NCBI RefSeq assembly: GCF_002575655.3
Contig: NC_053038.3
Span: forward strand, 146,646,885-146,710,884
From: Aegilops tauschii subsp. strangulata
Lineage: Eukaryota; Streptophyta; Magnoliopsida; Poales; Poaceae
Direction of reading: 5' to 3'
DNA length: 64,000 bases
Positions 24,170 through 34,842 of the stretch are shown piece after piece. The notes under the pieces were generated by a model, which saw only the letters and a list, made by a program, of their open reading frames with translations, did not search any database and was not told where the DNA came from. The first letter of the stretch is position 1. Every line of letters begins with the position of its first letter. A program made the position numbers and the translations under genes.

Positions 24170-24836
24170 GTCGGCCTAAGAGTGCTTATTCTTTCTTTTT
24201 TGGAGAGCCCAGCCTTTTTTTCAGGATCTTTTGAGCGCCTGGCCTGAGAGTCATAATTGACCTGTTTGGCATTGCGTTACTACTCGGCCCATATTCAACG
24301 ACACCTCACTGGCCCAAACAAGTGTACATCATCGAAAAGACACTGAGCTCAAATTATATAACTTGAAAAAAGGAGATATACTCTGAACACTTGAGAATGG
24401 TGATGCCCTCACTTAGCCCACCAGTAGTTCGAGACAATAAACAGTTCGAAACAATGATATATACAACATTCAAACATTGACTAGTGACTACTACTGACAT
24501 AAACAGCAAGACATGATAGTTCATAAGAAGTCTTGCTACACCACCAAAACGCACCCATCTGTAGCGCTCAGACTCTTGTGATCCAGACGAGAATGACATT
24601 CTAAACAGAAGCAACTATTACATAGTAAGAGTGACATAGACGAGGATGACCAAATGACAAGGAATATGCATAACAAAAGAAAGAACTAACCACCCAGAAC
24701 TAGCAGCAAAGCCAACAAAGTCATTCGAAGAGATGATCCAACACCATCATAATTTGCAGCCCCCTTTCAGCGACCAGTGATCCAGAGACACCAGTACTCC
24801 ACCCTTTTGATGCAACAGCCCAATTACCTATCAACC
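24170..24836. other. Intergenic sequence and 3' flank of the F-box locus
   Basis: It contains the diverged partner (24275-24378) of the repeat at 22450-22560. No ORF with support was recognised. Confidence 0.4.
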
Positions 24837-25595
24837 TCAAGGCTTGAACCACATCACCGCCTTTCGTAATTGAGACATCCAAGGATCAAAGTTAATACGG
24901 ATGCCTTTGTCATTCTCACCTTCTTTTGGCTGCAGGCTGTATCGTTGACAATCAGGGGAGTTTGCTCCTGAACTCCTAGGGCTCGCTGTGTAGACACAGT
25001 TTTCCATAGCAAACAGAGCCTCTCTGCCATCAAGGTCCTTGCCAACGGTGATCTCCTGGTTAATCGGATAATTGAGTCCGAGAAATAGAGAGTGTGAACC
25101 AAGGCTGTTTACCCGCCTCCAACTAAAAAATCCTAAAGGCCCCAACAAGCTGGTATCCTGCTCATAGACGCAACAGCCACTGTCCGGATACTCACGTATT
25201 ACATGGTGCTTGTATACAGTGGGGTTTTTGCAATATAACTTTTCTGGCTCATGTGTCCGAATGATCATCAGTCTTTTGCCGTCGTCTGATCGAGCGAGGA
25301 ACCAGTTGTGCTTCCCTGTTTTTGGTAAAGGTGGTGTGATTACAATGGGCAGTAACTGTAGGGACACTGCATCATATCAAAAAGGACTGGCATTGTTAAT
25401 GTAAGATCAGCATTGTTCAGAGTATGAGTAGGATAATGCAAGAAACATCATTGATATTTCCCTGTTGGAACTGGGAGGAAAATACAGGGAAATGTATACT
25501 GGGTTCAAAAATATAGAAGTGCCATGCATGGTTATACTCATGTTATCTCGCAATCGATTCTTCACAGGAAACTACCATGTCATGCATGTTATGTA

Positions 25596-25755
25596 CTCCC
25601 TCCGTTCCCAAATATTTGTCTTTCTAGGCATTTCAAATAGACACAACATACGGATGTATGTAGACATATTTTAGAGTGTAGATTCACTCATTTTGCTCCG
25701 TATGTAGTCACTTGTTAAAATCTCTAGAAAGACAAATATTTGGGAATGGAGGGAG
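25596..25755. mobile_element. Stowaway MITE (CTCCCTCCGTTCCCAAATA type)
   Basis: The ends are CTCCCTCCGTTCCC and GGGAATGGAGGGAG, flanked by TA on both sides (25594-25595 and 25756-25757), as expected for Tc1/mariner MITEs. It lies in the intron of the F-box locus. This 160-base copy is intact and serves as a reference for the broken copies near 32522 and 38311. Confidence 0.9.
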
Positions 25756-26733
25756 TAATCATGTTCTGTCCTCACAAACAAATTCTTCAAGGTAACTAAC
25801 AGACCATGCATTGTTATATACTCGTGTTCTGTGGGCAAATTTTTTGTGAGGATATTATTCTAGCCATTGATTACTGAAGGGCGAATATAGGTATGTACAC
25901 ATGGTAGCATTGCAGGATTTCACTACTTCCAAATATAGAGTTCTCCATAAGCACATTTACTTCCCTAATGTATGGTTAGATGAAACCAACAGTGTGGTGC
26001 ATGTTTCTACATCATGAAAATGAGGAAACTAACATGGCCATTGATACACACTCATATTTAGTAGTATTATATAGATTACTGTAAAATAAGGATAATATTC
26101 ATATATTCCTAACCGTTTGATTATTCGGGGTACAAATTGGCTGTAATGACATGGTCACAATTGCATGAATTAACTCATTCCAAATATAGCTGATTTACGG
26201 CGTCTCTAATTCATTGCCATAGTTCTACTCAAATTCTGCTCAAACAGGGATATGCCAATCATCACAAAAAGTTCAAACAGTGTCATGGCGTCATCATTAA
26301 CATGAGACGGAAACAACTTACACGCGCCGTCCCAGCAATACGTGGTGCCATCTGCTTTGTCTATCGCGTAGATGATGCCATTGTGTTCAATAGCATCACA
26401 GAAGTCTGTATCAGCTTTGACGATGATACATAGCGAGCCGAGTTGCCTCCAGCTAAAGAAGGCACAGGCGTAAAGATAGGCGAGTCCGTGGTCGAACAAG
26501 GCAATTAGCTTGAAGTCTGCGTAACTCGCATGTCATGTGGGCACTTGGCAGATTACAATCTTCTGCAAAACAAGGTCCGTCCAACTGACGTAGTAATCTA
26601 GATGACTTGGACCGCGATGGTAATACTCTATATAATCCAACGGAGGAAGGATAATCTCATGGGAGGTCTGGAAGTTCACGAGCACCAACTTTTTACCGTC
26701 TTCTCTGAAGGCAGCCATCCAATGGGAGTTCAT

Positions 26734-26879
26734 GCCGACCCAGTACATACCTCCCAAGAAGTATCGGGCGATGGTGATCGGATCCATGTCGAGGGAAATG
26801 ATGTACGGCGACCCACTACATACCTGCAAAGAAGTTTCGGCTAATGGAGATCGGATTCAAGTCGAGGGGCATCATGCAC
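26734..26879 (-). repeat. 73-base tandem duplication inside the F-box coding region
   Basis: Copies 26734-26806 and 26807-26879 share CGACCC(A)TACATACCT, AAGAAGT, GGTGATCGGAT and GTCGAGG with scattered differences. The period is not a multiple of three, so the duplication breaks the frame. Confidence 0.8.
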
Positions 26880-27456
26880 GCCTCCATATCATGGTGAGTC
26901 AATCTCGCAAGACCAGATAGCAGCAAGCAGGGTGTCTTGAAAAGCTTAGGCCTCGCTTCGACGATGGCCGTGTGCATGTCCCTCGAGCATGCAGCCAACC
27001 GCAGGGCGCTCAACATATCCATACACGAACAACAGAGGTTGAGGATGTCACTGGGGAGATTGCTCCAATCGCGGCTCATATGGATGCTGCGCGGTTCACG
27101 TTCGGCCATGGTGGAGTTTGGAAGGGGGCTTGATTTACGGGGGAGAAGGATGTCGGTGCTGGAGTGGCTAGCGAGGGAATAGTGGTACTGGGGGAGGCGA
27201 GTGAGGCGACGGTACACGGGGGCACAGTGAGATGGAGACGGAGACGGAGATGGAGTGGTGCTATGGGAGCGGAGAGGGAGATGAGGCGAGGCGCCAATGT
27301 GCTGTACCGCGGCGGTGACAGACTGCACAGTGCACAGGGTGAGGCTGACTTTGGTAACCCGAACACGCCGCCTGGACTAGTGTCAGGCGCAGGGTGTTGT
27401 CACTTCACTGTGAGGACCGGATGAATAGTATTTTGACCATCAAGTGCACCACAGTT

Positions 27457-27469
27457 GTACTACTACTAG

Positions 27470-27537
<68 letters not shown>

Positions 27538-27538
27538 G
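27457..27538 (+). repeat. ACT/TAC trinucleotide microsatellite
   Basis: About 25 consecutive ACT units sit in an otherwise unassigned region. The run is interrupted once, near its start (CTAGTAC). Confidence 0.95.
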
Positions 27539-28283
27539 GAACATGAGTACTCCAGTATTGTATAGCGGAAATAGGTCTCCCGTGCTAGCATGCCTGTTCA
27601 CTTCATCATTCAGGTATCATCCATATTGCGAGCAGAACCAAATTCTCGTGCATGCCCAATCAACGGCCTGCCGCGATGCATGCAGTGGTTGTTCTGGTGC
27701 ATCAAGGATGGCATGCAGATCGTTCCACACTTGAGAAGAGGAAAAATGGAAAGGTAGAACACGGCAGCAGAGGAAGAGAACGCTGGCTAACGAGGCTGGG
27801 AGGGGATCGAGCAGCAAGTTAATGCTCCACGGCAAAAGGTTTTGGGAAAACCTGATTTTCATAAGGTGACTTACACTCACCTAAATGGAGGGAGTATTCC
27901 TTAACCAGAGAATGTTGTGTCTCCCACTCACGCGCTCAAAAAAAAACTACGACACATTTTTTATCTGTTTGCATAGGTCCCACCTATCAGGAAGGATGGG
28001 CACGTACACGAATAGGTACGACTCATCAGTCTACCCACATAGCCTTTTCGTTTAGTCTACCTAGCCGTCTAATCAACTGCCTACACGCCACTTCTCCCAT
28101 TTACTTCTCCATCGGGAACCGATTCTCCTCGGCTTCTTCACCTCCCCTTCGTCTTCATTTGCATCCAAACCCCACTGCGTTCACATTGTTTTAACCTCTT
28201 TAAATAATCATCTACTACTTCATTTAGACTAACCATCTAATCCTAATTCTCCAAACCATAGCCCTCCGTTCCAGCGGTTCCAA
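27539..28283. other. 5' flank of the exonuclease gene, with a MITE fragment
   Basis: TCACCTAAATGGAGGGAG near 27880-27898 resembles the right end of the 545-base Stowaway element at 33713-34257. A TATA-like TTTAAATAA near 28199 lies about 85 bases upstream of the exonuclease ATG. No other gene is seen. Confidence 0.45.
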
Positions 28284-29000
28284 ATGGTGAAAGAGATCGA
28301 GATGCAGGTTTTTAGCGTCCAACATGTCCTCGTCGAAGGCTGGATGCGCATAGTTGCCACCGTCACCGTCCACCCAAGGGTTGTTCGGCAGTGGATCAAC
28401 AATGTATCCAACTCCCTTGAAAAGGTAGAGACGAGGGTCATCGGTCTCGATGCAGAGTACACGGAGCGTGCCCCTGGGAAGATCCAGCGCGCCGCCGTCC
28501 TTCAGCTGTGCCTCGAAGATGATGTTTTGGTGTACCACATCATACACTCGCCCTCCATACCAGGTGAGCTTCATGATTTCTTGTCTCGGGAGGACGTATA
28601 CTTCTGTGGGGCAGCCATCGAAGGGGAAAAACTGAAGCTGGAGCCGTACAACCTTGATTTGAAAAGCATCGCTGACCTACAAACCAGAATCAAAATTCCT
28701 ATAGACGATTGTGATAAACAGACACCATCCCTATTCGATGTAGCAAATTTTGTGCTTGGTACAAATCTTCAGAAGGGTGACGAGATGGTGGCATTAAGGT
28801 CGTTTGGATGGGAGCATTATCCCTTGACGTACGAGCGGATAAAATATGCTGCCCTCGATGCCCGTGTGAGTTTTGAGATAGCTGCAAGGTCCAAAGAGCT
28901 TGTTGCGAAGCCGTCTCCCATAGAGAATGAGAAGAAGAAGAAGAAGAAGAAGAAGAAGAAGAAGAGGCTGCACCAGCAGGAGGGCATTATGGATGGATGA
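28284..29000 (+). CDS. 3'-5' exonuclease domain protein (WRN/RNase D-like), intact
   Basis: A DEDD-superfamily 3'-5' exonuclease removes nucleotides from the 3' end of nucleic acids. Grasses have many small WRN-exonuclease-like paralogues of unknown substrate. The 238-residue single-exon frame has the Exo I motif GLDAEYT (D56, E58), an Exo II region at 106-120 (VYFCGAAIEGEKLKLE) and Exo III YAALDA (Y188, D192). That fits the DEDDy type. In Exo II the usual Asp is a Glu (E115), so activity is uncertain. The C-terminus has a lysine run of about 11 residues from an AAG microsatellite, followed by a short tail. The start ATG at 28284 begins MVKEIEMQV; a second in-frame ATG six codons later is possible. 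Some wheat paralogues share this architecture. Confidence 0.8.
   Translation: MVKEIEMQVFSVQHVLVEGWMRIVATVTVHPRVVRQWINNVSNSLEKVETRVIGLDAEYTERAPGKIQRAAVLQLCLEDDVLVYHIIHSPSIPGELHDFLSREDVYFCGAAIEGEKLKLEPYNLDLKSIADLQTRIKIPIDDCDKQTPSLFDVANFVLGTNLQKGDEMVALRSFGWEHYPLTYERIKYAALDARVSFEIAARSKELVAKPSPIENEKKKKKKKKKKKRLHQQEGIMDG
28930..28967 (+). repeat. AAG microsatellite within the exonuclease coding sequence
   Basis: About 11 AAG codons give a polylysine stretch. It lies after the catalytic domain, so length changes would keep the frame if whole codons are gained or lost. Confidence 0.9.
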
Positions 29001-29179
29001 ACTATTTCCTCTCTTGTAAAAAAAATTATTCCCTCTTGGTGTATATTGATATAGATGGACTATTTCGATGGTGTGCATGTCTTTGGAACAGAGTAGTACC
29101 GTTGGTCCGCTTGACTATAAGGAACTATTTATCCGCATATATAGCTTTCTCTGCTACTCCTTCCAGTGATCGGTATGCA

Positions 29180-29670
29180 GTGCATGTGTCCGTAGACATG
29201 ACAGCTTGTCCATGGAAGTTCAACTACGGTGACCATCACGTTTCATCTCGCGATTCCCACGACACCTCTCCAACCCACGGCACCACGCCCCCCGACGCGC
29301 GCCTCACCCCTCTCGGCCGCACCGCCCCTCTGCCTTTGTGTGCATGACATGTGGGCCACCTAAAATGCGGCGAGCATCAAGTTTCTACCACAGCCACCTG
29401 CGATTCCCACGACGCCGCTCGAACCCATGAAACCACACGTCCCCCAACCTGCGGCTCACCCCTCTTGGCCCCACTGCCCCTCTACCTACAAGAGCATTAC
29501 ATGTGGACCAGTCACCTATCGGGCCCACATGTTATTGACTCAAAGGTAGGTGTAGTAAGGCGCTGAAGCTTAGTCCCGACGGCCCTGAGAGGGAAATGTA
29601 ACTCCTCCGCCAGGGCTTGTGGTGCTCCCGCAGCACGAACTCGTGCCAAACTCGAGATTTGTTTCTTTAC
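29180..29670. repeat. Direct repeat A1, diverged copy of 30525-31345
   Basis: It shares GACATGACA(A/G)CTTGTCCATGG, CGATTCCCACGACG, GAGAGGGAAATGTAAC and GTGGTGCTCCCGCAG with the second copy in the same order. Helitron 3' ends near both copies suggest they are Helitron bodies. No coding signal is consistent between copies. Confidence 0.7.
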
Positions 29671-29799
29671 TATACATGCACGCAACGATCTAATGGACAT
29701 TGTAATCTCAACATGTGATGGGGAGCTCTAAATTTCAATTTGAAACTTATAAAACGAAAAGATTCAAAACAAATAAACTGGGAGAGAGGGATTATATCG

Positions 29800-30300
29800 T
29801 AGGATGTGTCCCATACAAAATAAGTCCCCTGGTTTGTCACCGCGAAGATGCGGTTAGAAAGGAGCACAGCGTCTTCCTACTTGTACGGCAACAAATCGGC
29901 CATAGGCAGCATGGTCCGCCTTTGACCCCCATGTGCAAGGTTCGTGCTATCTTATTCAATCTCACCGTGGTTCCATTGTACCAATTCATGCGGTGGCCCG
30001 TTGCATGGCTGATCCCGATGTTGGATAATGGTTCTACGGGAACGGTGTCACTGCTGTAAATGTTGTGCAAATTGATGTTGGTACCCTCCCGTACATATGC
30101 AAGCCAATCTCCACTCGCACCGAGCCTAACCTATGAAACAGTGGGCAGGGGGAGAATTAGGAAATGGACACGGAAGTAGTCTTTAGAATGCATTTACTAT
30201 GTGATCAAACTCATCTTACCTGCTCATCGGAGGAAATCCGAGTGCCCCTCAACATCGGCATCTCAAGGGGCGTCAACTTGCAACTACGGCCACGCCGCGC
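29800..30300 (-). pseudogene. Captured gene piece with two exons, DUF295-like
   Basis: On the minus strand an exon ends at DEQ|GTAAGA (boundary 30220), followed by an 89-base intron (30219-30131, TTTCATAG acceptor). The next exon (from 30130) encodes VRLGASGDWLAYVREGTN then INLHNIYSSDT. The pattern GDWLA...INLHN is like the start of the DUF295 domain of F-box proteins. There is no start codon or complete domain. Helitron subterminal sequence directly upstream (30310-30400) makes transposon capture the likely origin. Confidence 0.45.
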
Positions 30301-30309
30301 TGGAGAGAC

Positions 30310-30402
30310 CCCCAAGGAAACATCCTCGTGCGTTCCACGGAACATCAAGATGCATTTGTATGAGTAGTTTATCTTGTGAGAGAAAAGGATGAACGAGGGA
30401 AG
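30310..30402 (-). mobile_element. Helitron subterminal remnant
   Basis: CGTGCGTTCCACGGAACATC, ATGCATTTGTATGAG and GAAAAGGATGAACGAGGGAA match the inside of the Helitron at 39540-39781. The terminal CTAG side is lost. Confidence 0.6.
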
Positions 30403-30433
30403 GCCTCTAGAGATAGAGATGGACACTACTACT

Positions 30434-31345
30434 ACCAATGTGCTGGCCCGTGCGTTGCAATGGATCCAAAGTAGTATAATAATACTTGTTCACGTGCTTG
30501 AAATATAAACACTCTAGTTTTGATATACATGTGTCAGCAGACATGACAACTTGTCCATGGAAGTTGAACCACGGCAACCATCACGTTTCTTGTTTCTACC
30601 ACTGCCACACCCACACGCGATTCCCACGACGCCGCTCCAACCCACGGCACGACGTCCCCCGACGTGGACATGGATCCTCTGACGTGGTTATCACTGCCTT
30701 GCCCTGCCTTTCCTTCGCTGACAGGTGGGACCCATGCTTATGGGTCCCACATGTCAGTGACAGAATGGTAGGATTGTTCGCGTCAGGGGATTCTCATCCC
30801 CCCGACGTGCCCCTCATCCCTCTCGGCCCCATCGCTCCTCTGCCTTTGTGTTCATGACATGCGGGCCAGCTGAACTGCGGCGACCATCAACTTTCTACCA
30901 CAGACACACCCGATTGGACGCGGTTTGCCTGCTCCGCTGCTGTGCTCCGATCCGTACTCCCGCACCATCGAATTTTCATCCAGCGGCTGTGACATATTTC
31001 GTCCCGGTCATCAATCCTCAGCTGGAGTACTTATGTACTACAGGTAGTACCCGCCGGTGTGTCCATCTACGCCTCGTAACGCCCCAACGCCCAGCTGGTG
31101 GCACCCTCGCCACGGTCACGCCACCACCGGCCGGTTCATCTCGAACTAGTGAGTCGCGAACCACGCCACCACCATGAGAATGACATGTGGGCCAGCCGCA
31201 TTTAAGGTCCGCATGTCATTGACTCATAGGCCGGGCACTAAGCCACTGAAGTTCGGTCCCGTGAGCCCCGAGAGGGAAATGTAACTTCTGCGACAGGCCT
31301 TGTGGTGCTCCCGCAGTACGAGCTCGTGCCAAAACTGGAATTTGT
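30434..31345 (-). mobile_element. Helitron-like element containing direct repeat A2
   Basis: GCCCGTGCGTTGC followed by AATGGATCCAAAGTAG at 30440-30475 is a minus-strand Helitron 3' end of a second family, also seen near 31840 and at 32415. The A2 repeat (30525-31345) follows it. The 5' end of the element is not identified, so the right boundary is approximate. Confidence 0.45.
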
Positions 31346-31367
31346 TTCTTACTACTACCAAAAAGTA

Positions 31368-31838
31368 CTAGTAAGGTACACGTGCATTGCACGCATGATA
31401 TTCTGGTGGTTTGTGCATTATGCTTCTACATGTGGAGCTTTCTGGATTCTAACATGTGGAAAAATCTGGTGGAATGTAAGGTTAGGCAAGTTTGATTAAC
31501 TTAGGTGAGTGTTTGGTTCAAGCCACACCTTAGGCAAGCCATACTAAGGCCCCACATGAGATACACACAAAAATGTGGCAAGATTCCGTTAGGTTTTCCA
31601 ACTTGTGGCTCTCATTTTGAAGAACTAATAACTTTGCCTAAGCTTAGTTGTGGCAAAGTTAGTCATGAATTAAGTTCAACCACGGAGTCTTCTAGATTAT
31701 ACATGTGGCAGAATCTGGTGGATGATATCCTACAGCCAGTAGTGCTCGGATTTGCCATCTTTGTGTCGTCGGATTGGCTTCATCCAACGACCAACTTTCA
31801 AAGTTTTTCACACACTGTATAGGGGGTATAGATATAGA
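31368..31838 (-). mobile_element. Complete short Helitron, inserted in another Helitron's end
   Basis: On the minus strand it starts TCTATATCTATACC (31838) and ends with a hairpin (CGTGCAATGCACG) then TACTAG (31368-31371). It lies between A (31367) and T (31839), the standard Helitron target. It is 471 bases with no helicase, so non-autonomous. Joining the flanks gives the terminal sequence of a second-family Helitron (…AAGTA plus TGTGCCGGTCCGTTGCAATG), so the insertion is nested. Confidence 0.75.
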
Positions 31839-32414
31839 TGTGCCGGTCCGTTGCAATGGATCCAAAGTATATCTATTTAGTGGAGTGCACTCTAAACACA
31901 TTATCTATTTATTTTTCTCTAACCTTCCGTAGCCATGCAACCAAGCCACATAAGCTTCATGGGTGCCCCCCACATCATATCATTCATACTACGTTGATTG
32001 AAAAAAAGATAAATCACCCAAAACAAGATCTTCCCTTTTTTGTTCCTATGATGTTGTGCCGTGCACGTACCTACTAGTTGTATAGTGGTAGTACTAGTAA
32101 TATAGTATTAGGAGTAAAAACTTGGTTCTAGCAAGAGTAGTACTAGTACGGAATGCTCCTACTCTATCAATGAGCCCCGTCTGACACCAAATTTCTTGGC
32201 TTCCGTGCTACAGCTAGATCTTCCCCCGTTTCTGTTTTCCAACCCGGCGGCGGGCGGGGTGTCGGTTTGCTCAACGGCGGTCCCACATGAAAGTGAAAAT
32301 GCTAGACAACACGCCTTCCCTAAGCTATGTGTCGTGCCGGACGGGCCGTGTTGTACTCCCGATTCCCGGGCGTGTGGGGGTGCGACGCGAACGCGGCAGG
32401 CCTTTTCCTTTTAC

Positions 32415-32520
32415 CAGCAATGTGCCCGTGCGTTGCGACGGATCCAAAGTAGTAGAATAGATGTATTTGTTCACAAACTTGAAAGAAATCACTATTGTTT
32501 TGATATACTCCTAATATATT
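32415..32520 (-). mobile_element. Helitron 3' end, second family
   Basis: CCAGCAATGTGCCCGTGCGT then TGCGACGGATCCAAAGTAG. On the minus strand the end is CATTGCTGG, fitting CTRR. The left boundary is at 32415. The right end is not resolved. Confidence 0.55.
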
Positions 32521-32521
32521 A

Positions 32522-32595
32522 CTCCCTCCGTACCTAAATATTTGTCTTTTTTGAGATTTCAAATGGACTATCACATACGGATTATAGACATATTC
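32522..32595. mobile_element. Stowaway MITE left half, truncated
   Basis: It begins CTCCCTCCGTACCTAAATA after a TA at 32520-32521. It matches the first half of the intact copy at 25596-25755 and stops at a Helitron 3' end near 32597 (CTAGCAAGATGCCCGCGCG). Confidence 0.75.
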
Positions 32596-32596
32596 T

Positions 32597-32640
32597 AGTG
32601 TTTCTAGCAAGATGCCCGCGCGTTGCACGAAGTTGATGGA
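32597..32640 (-). mobile_element. Helitron 3' end fragment (first family)
   Basis: CTAGCAAGATGCCCGCGCGT is followed by TGCACG, a hairpin end on the minus strand. Only the end is preserved before unrelated sequence. Confidence 0.5.
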
Positions 32641-32878
32641 AAAGGTAAGAACAACTTATAAATTGACGGATGGAGTACTAGTTACAGTGATGCATATAAT
32701 TAAGCAAAGGGATCGCATATGTCGGTATTGACTAGAACGAGAATGCAACAACACAATAAGAATTAAGGCCATGATGATGCGATCGCAGTGGTGGTTACAG
32801 AAGGCAAGAAGAAAGATGGATCCACGAATGTACGACCTCCTCCTCCTCAACTTAGTGCATCGGGCCACCGACCGGCGG

Positions 32879-33421
32879 CTAAGGAGAGGCGGATTTTGTG
32901 GCGAGGTCGAGGTGCTTCTCAGCAAAGGCATCCAAGGCTTCCAGCCGGTTGAGGAAGGCCAACGTCGTAGCGTCCTCACTGGCCTTGTAGATACCTATGT
33001 ACACGATTTGCGCGTACACGTGGATGTGTAGGTCGACGAATTCTTGCAGGGCGAGGCGCCTCGCAGCGAGCGCGACCTCCAGGTGGACATTATTCGTGGC
33101 GTCGGCGGGCGGTCGCAGGGCCACCAGTGCTTGAAAGAGGTTCCGGCCATGGAGGCCGATTAGGGTGGCAGGCAATGATGAGCCCGGGCGCGCGGGCTGG
33201 AGGAGTACGGCGATGTCGTCCGCGAGCTTCTTGAGGATGGTGAACTTGTTGCTGGTGGCAATGATCATCTGGTCCAACTGAGAGTCGTAGTTGGCGTCGA
33301 CGGCGGCCATCCACCAGCCGGTCTCCAACACCGTCTGGAGACGATCCTCGGCGCCATGCCGCAGGCCGGCGTCGTGGACCATCTGGCGCAGCCACCGGCC
33401 GCTCACGCGCATCGCCGCCAT
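32879..33421 (-). CDS. Protein of unknown function, 180 residues
   Basis: An intact single-exon frame starts at ATG 33421 (MAAMRVSGRWLRQMVHDAG) and stops at 32879. An upstream in-frame ATG at 33499 would add 26 residues, but the gap to the TATA box (CATATAAAGG, about 33516-33524, minus strand) leaves less room for a leader. The protein looks mostly helical: SGRWLRQMVHD, SNKFTILKKLADDIAVLLQP, EVALAARRLALQEFVDLHIH and a C-terminal AFLNRLEALDAFAEKHLDLA. No signal peptide or catalytic motif is seen, and I do not recognise the family. The GC-rich third positions and open frame contrast with the broken neighbours. Confidence 0.6.
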   Translation of the reverse strand: MAAMRVSGRWLRQMVHDAGLRHGAEDRLQTVLETGWWMAAVDANYDSQLDQMIIATSNKFTILKKLADDIAVLLQPARPGSSLPATLIGLHGRNLFQALVALRPPADATNNVHLEVALAARRLALQEFVDLHIHVYAQIVYIGIYKASEDATTLAFLNRLEALDAFAEKHLDLATKSASP

Positions 33422-33514
33422 GGGTCTGGAGTGAGCTCTTTTGCGCTTAGTGTAGGTGCTTAGGCAAATGCTTAGGTGCGTACGATGTGGTAGATGCATT
33501 GGAATGGAGGGGCG

Positions 33515-33524
33515 CCTTTATATG
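33515..33524 (-). promoter_or_regulatory. TATA box of the unknown 180-residue gene
   Basis: On the minus strand it reads CATATAAAGG, about 95 bases upstream of the ATG at 33421. Confidence 0.55.
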
Positions 33525-33712
33525 AGGGCAATGAGGGCAAACTGCGTTGCATTCACATCGTGCAGCCTCTTTTCCCGGACCTCCTCCCATTACTTCCCTC
33601 ATGCATTAATTGAAGGAGGATGCATTGGCCGTTCAACATATCGGGAACCGCTACTCCCTCGTCTGCATTAAAGCCGTATCGGGAACTGCATCGCCCGCTG
33701 TCAAATCGAATA

Positions 33713-34257
33713 CTCCCTCCGTCTAGGTGAGTATTAAGTCATCTTACGAAAACCAAATAGTAAACACGTAGGCGTGGTGCATTAACTCTCACGTTGTTTC
33801 TTATTTTTTGACATAAATAGAGGAATCAACCAAGAAGATATGTGGGGCTTGTATGCTTTTAATGACTTGAGACTATCAAACATGACATGCAGTGGTCAGT
33901 TCGTTGCACAAGAAGAAATACAACCCACGTCAGCACACACGCATCTTATATAGCATCACATCCAATGGCTATAAAAGATGAATGAGACCAAATTATATCT
34001 CATCTAGATGAGTTCTAGCAAAACTGTATTAATAATACTTAGTACTCCTGCGCCATGTATCATATATTAGTATCATGTAGTACTTTATTTATTGCCATGT
34101 ATGACACATAGTACTCAACTCTCTCTCTTTCTTCATTTAATTCTATGACACCTCATCAAAATTGCTAAGGCTAGTACCATTACAACCATCCTTAGCAAAT
34201 ATTAAACATTAAGTTCTCTCATTTTCCTCTCCACCTTGGTCACCTAGACGGAGGGAG
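33713..34257. mobile_element. Long Stowaway-type element, 545 bases
   Basis: The ends CTCCCTCCGTCTAGGTGA and TCACCTAGACGGAGGGAG are perfect inverse complements. TA flanks both sides (33711-33712 and 34258-34259). It has no transposase ORF. The middle is AT-rich and may hold a second MITE. Confidence 0.9.
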
Positions 34258-34842
34258 TATACTGCGCGGGCTTTTCCGGCGCGTTAGGCGGGGCAGTTCC
34301 GCCTAGTCGGTTCGACAGAGACGCGGGAAGACGAGGGAGTAGGCTGCTGCAAACGTAGGGTTGTGTGATTTGACAGCGACTTACTGTTGGACAGGTGGGG
34401 CCCCGTGATTTGACTTGCCATTATCATTTTAACTGCGGCGCTACAACCGGCGTGAGTCTCCCGATTCCTGACCACCTCCATACAGGTGCCTCTCCCAATG
34501 CTCCACCATGTAGTAGAGGCTGGATCTTGCATGAGAGCCCACTTCTCCACTTTTTCCTTTCCTCTCTTTCGTCCACATATGCAAAAATGCCATGTAAAGC
34601 GCACTATTGTACTTACTTGCTCCTACAGGTGCTTAAGCTTGCCACATAGGCATAAAGTCTGATGTGGCAAGTTAATCAAGAAGAGAGAGACTAGTTTGGT
34701 GACCCAAGGAAGAAAACAGTGCTAAGCGCGTGTACGTATGTGAAAAGACAATTTTGAGTCTATAGCTAATTAAATGAAGCAAACTTAGCAACACCATTTC
34801 ATTGGAAGAGGTCACTCCTTGGCAATGCAATAAATACTAGTA

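Larger units (their letters stand above)
24837..27109 (-). pseudogene. F-box/DUF295 protein gene, broken
   Basis: F-box/DUF295 proteins are plant proteins with an N-terminal F-box (a Skp1-binding, ubiquitin-ligase motif) and a C-terminal DUF295 domain of unknown ligand. The ATG at 27109 starts MAEREPRSIHMSRDWSNLP, leading into an F-box-like LPSDILNLCCSCMDMLSALR. The DUF295 part runs through YWVGMNSHWMAAFREDGKK and LVNFQTSHEIILPPLD, then exon 26532-26206. It ends with the last exon 25366-24837 (SLGSHSLFLGLNYP, NCVYT, MWFKP stop). The intron between these holds a Stowaway MITE. Lesions: a 73-base tandem duplication (26734-26806 and 26807-26879), which shifts the frame, and an in-frame TGA at 26533-26535. 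The intron boundaries are approximate except the acceptor at the last exon (GATGCAG). Confidence 0.7.
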
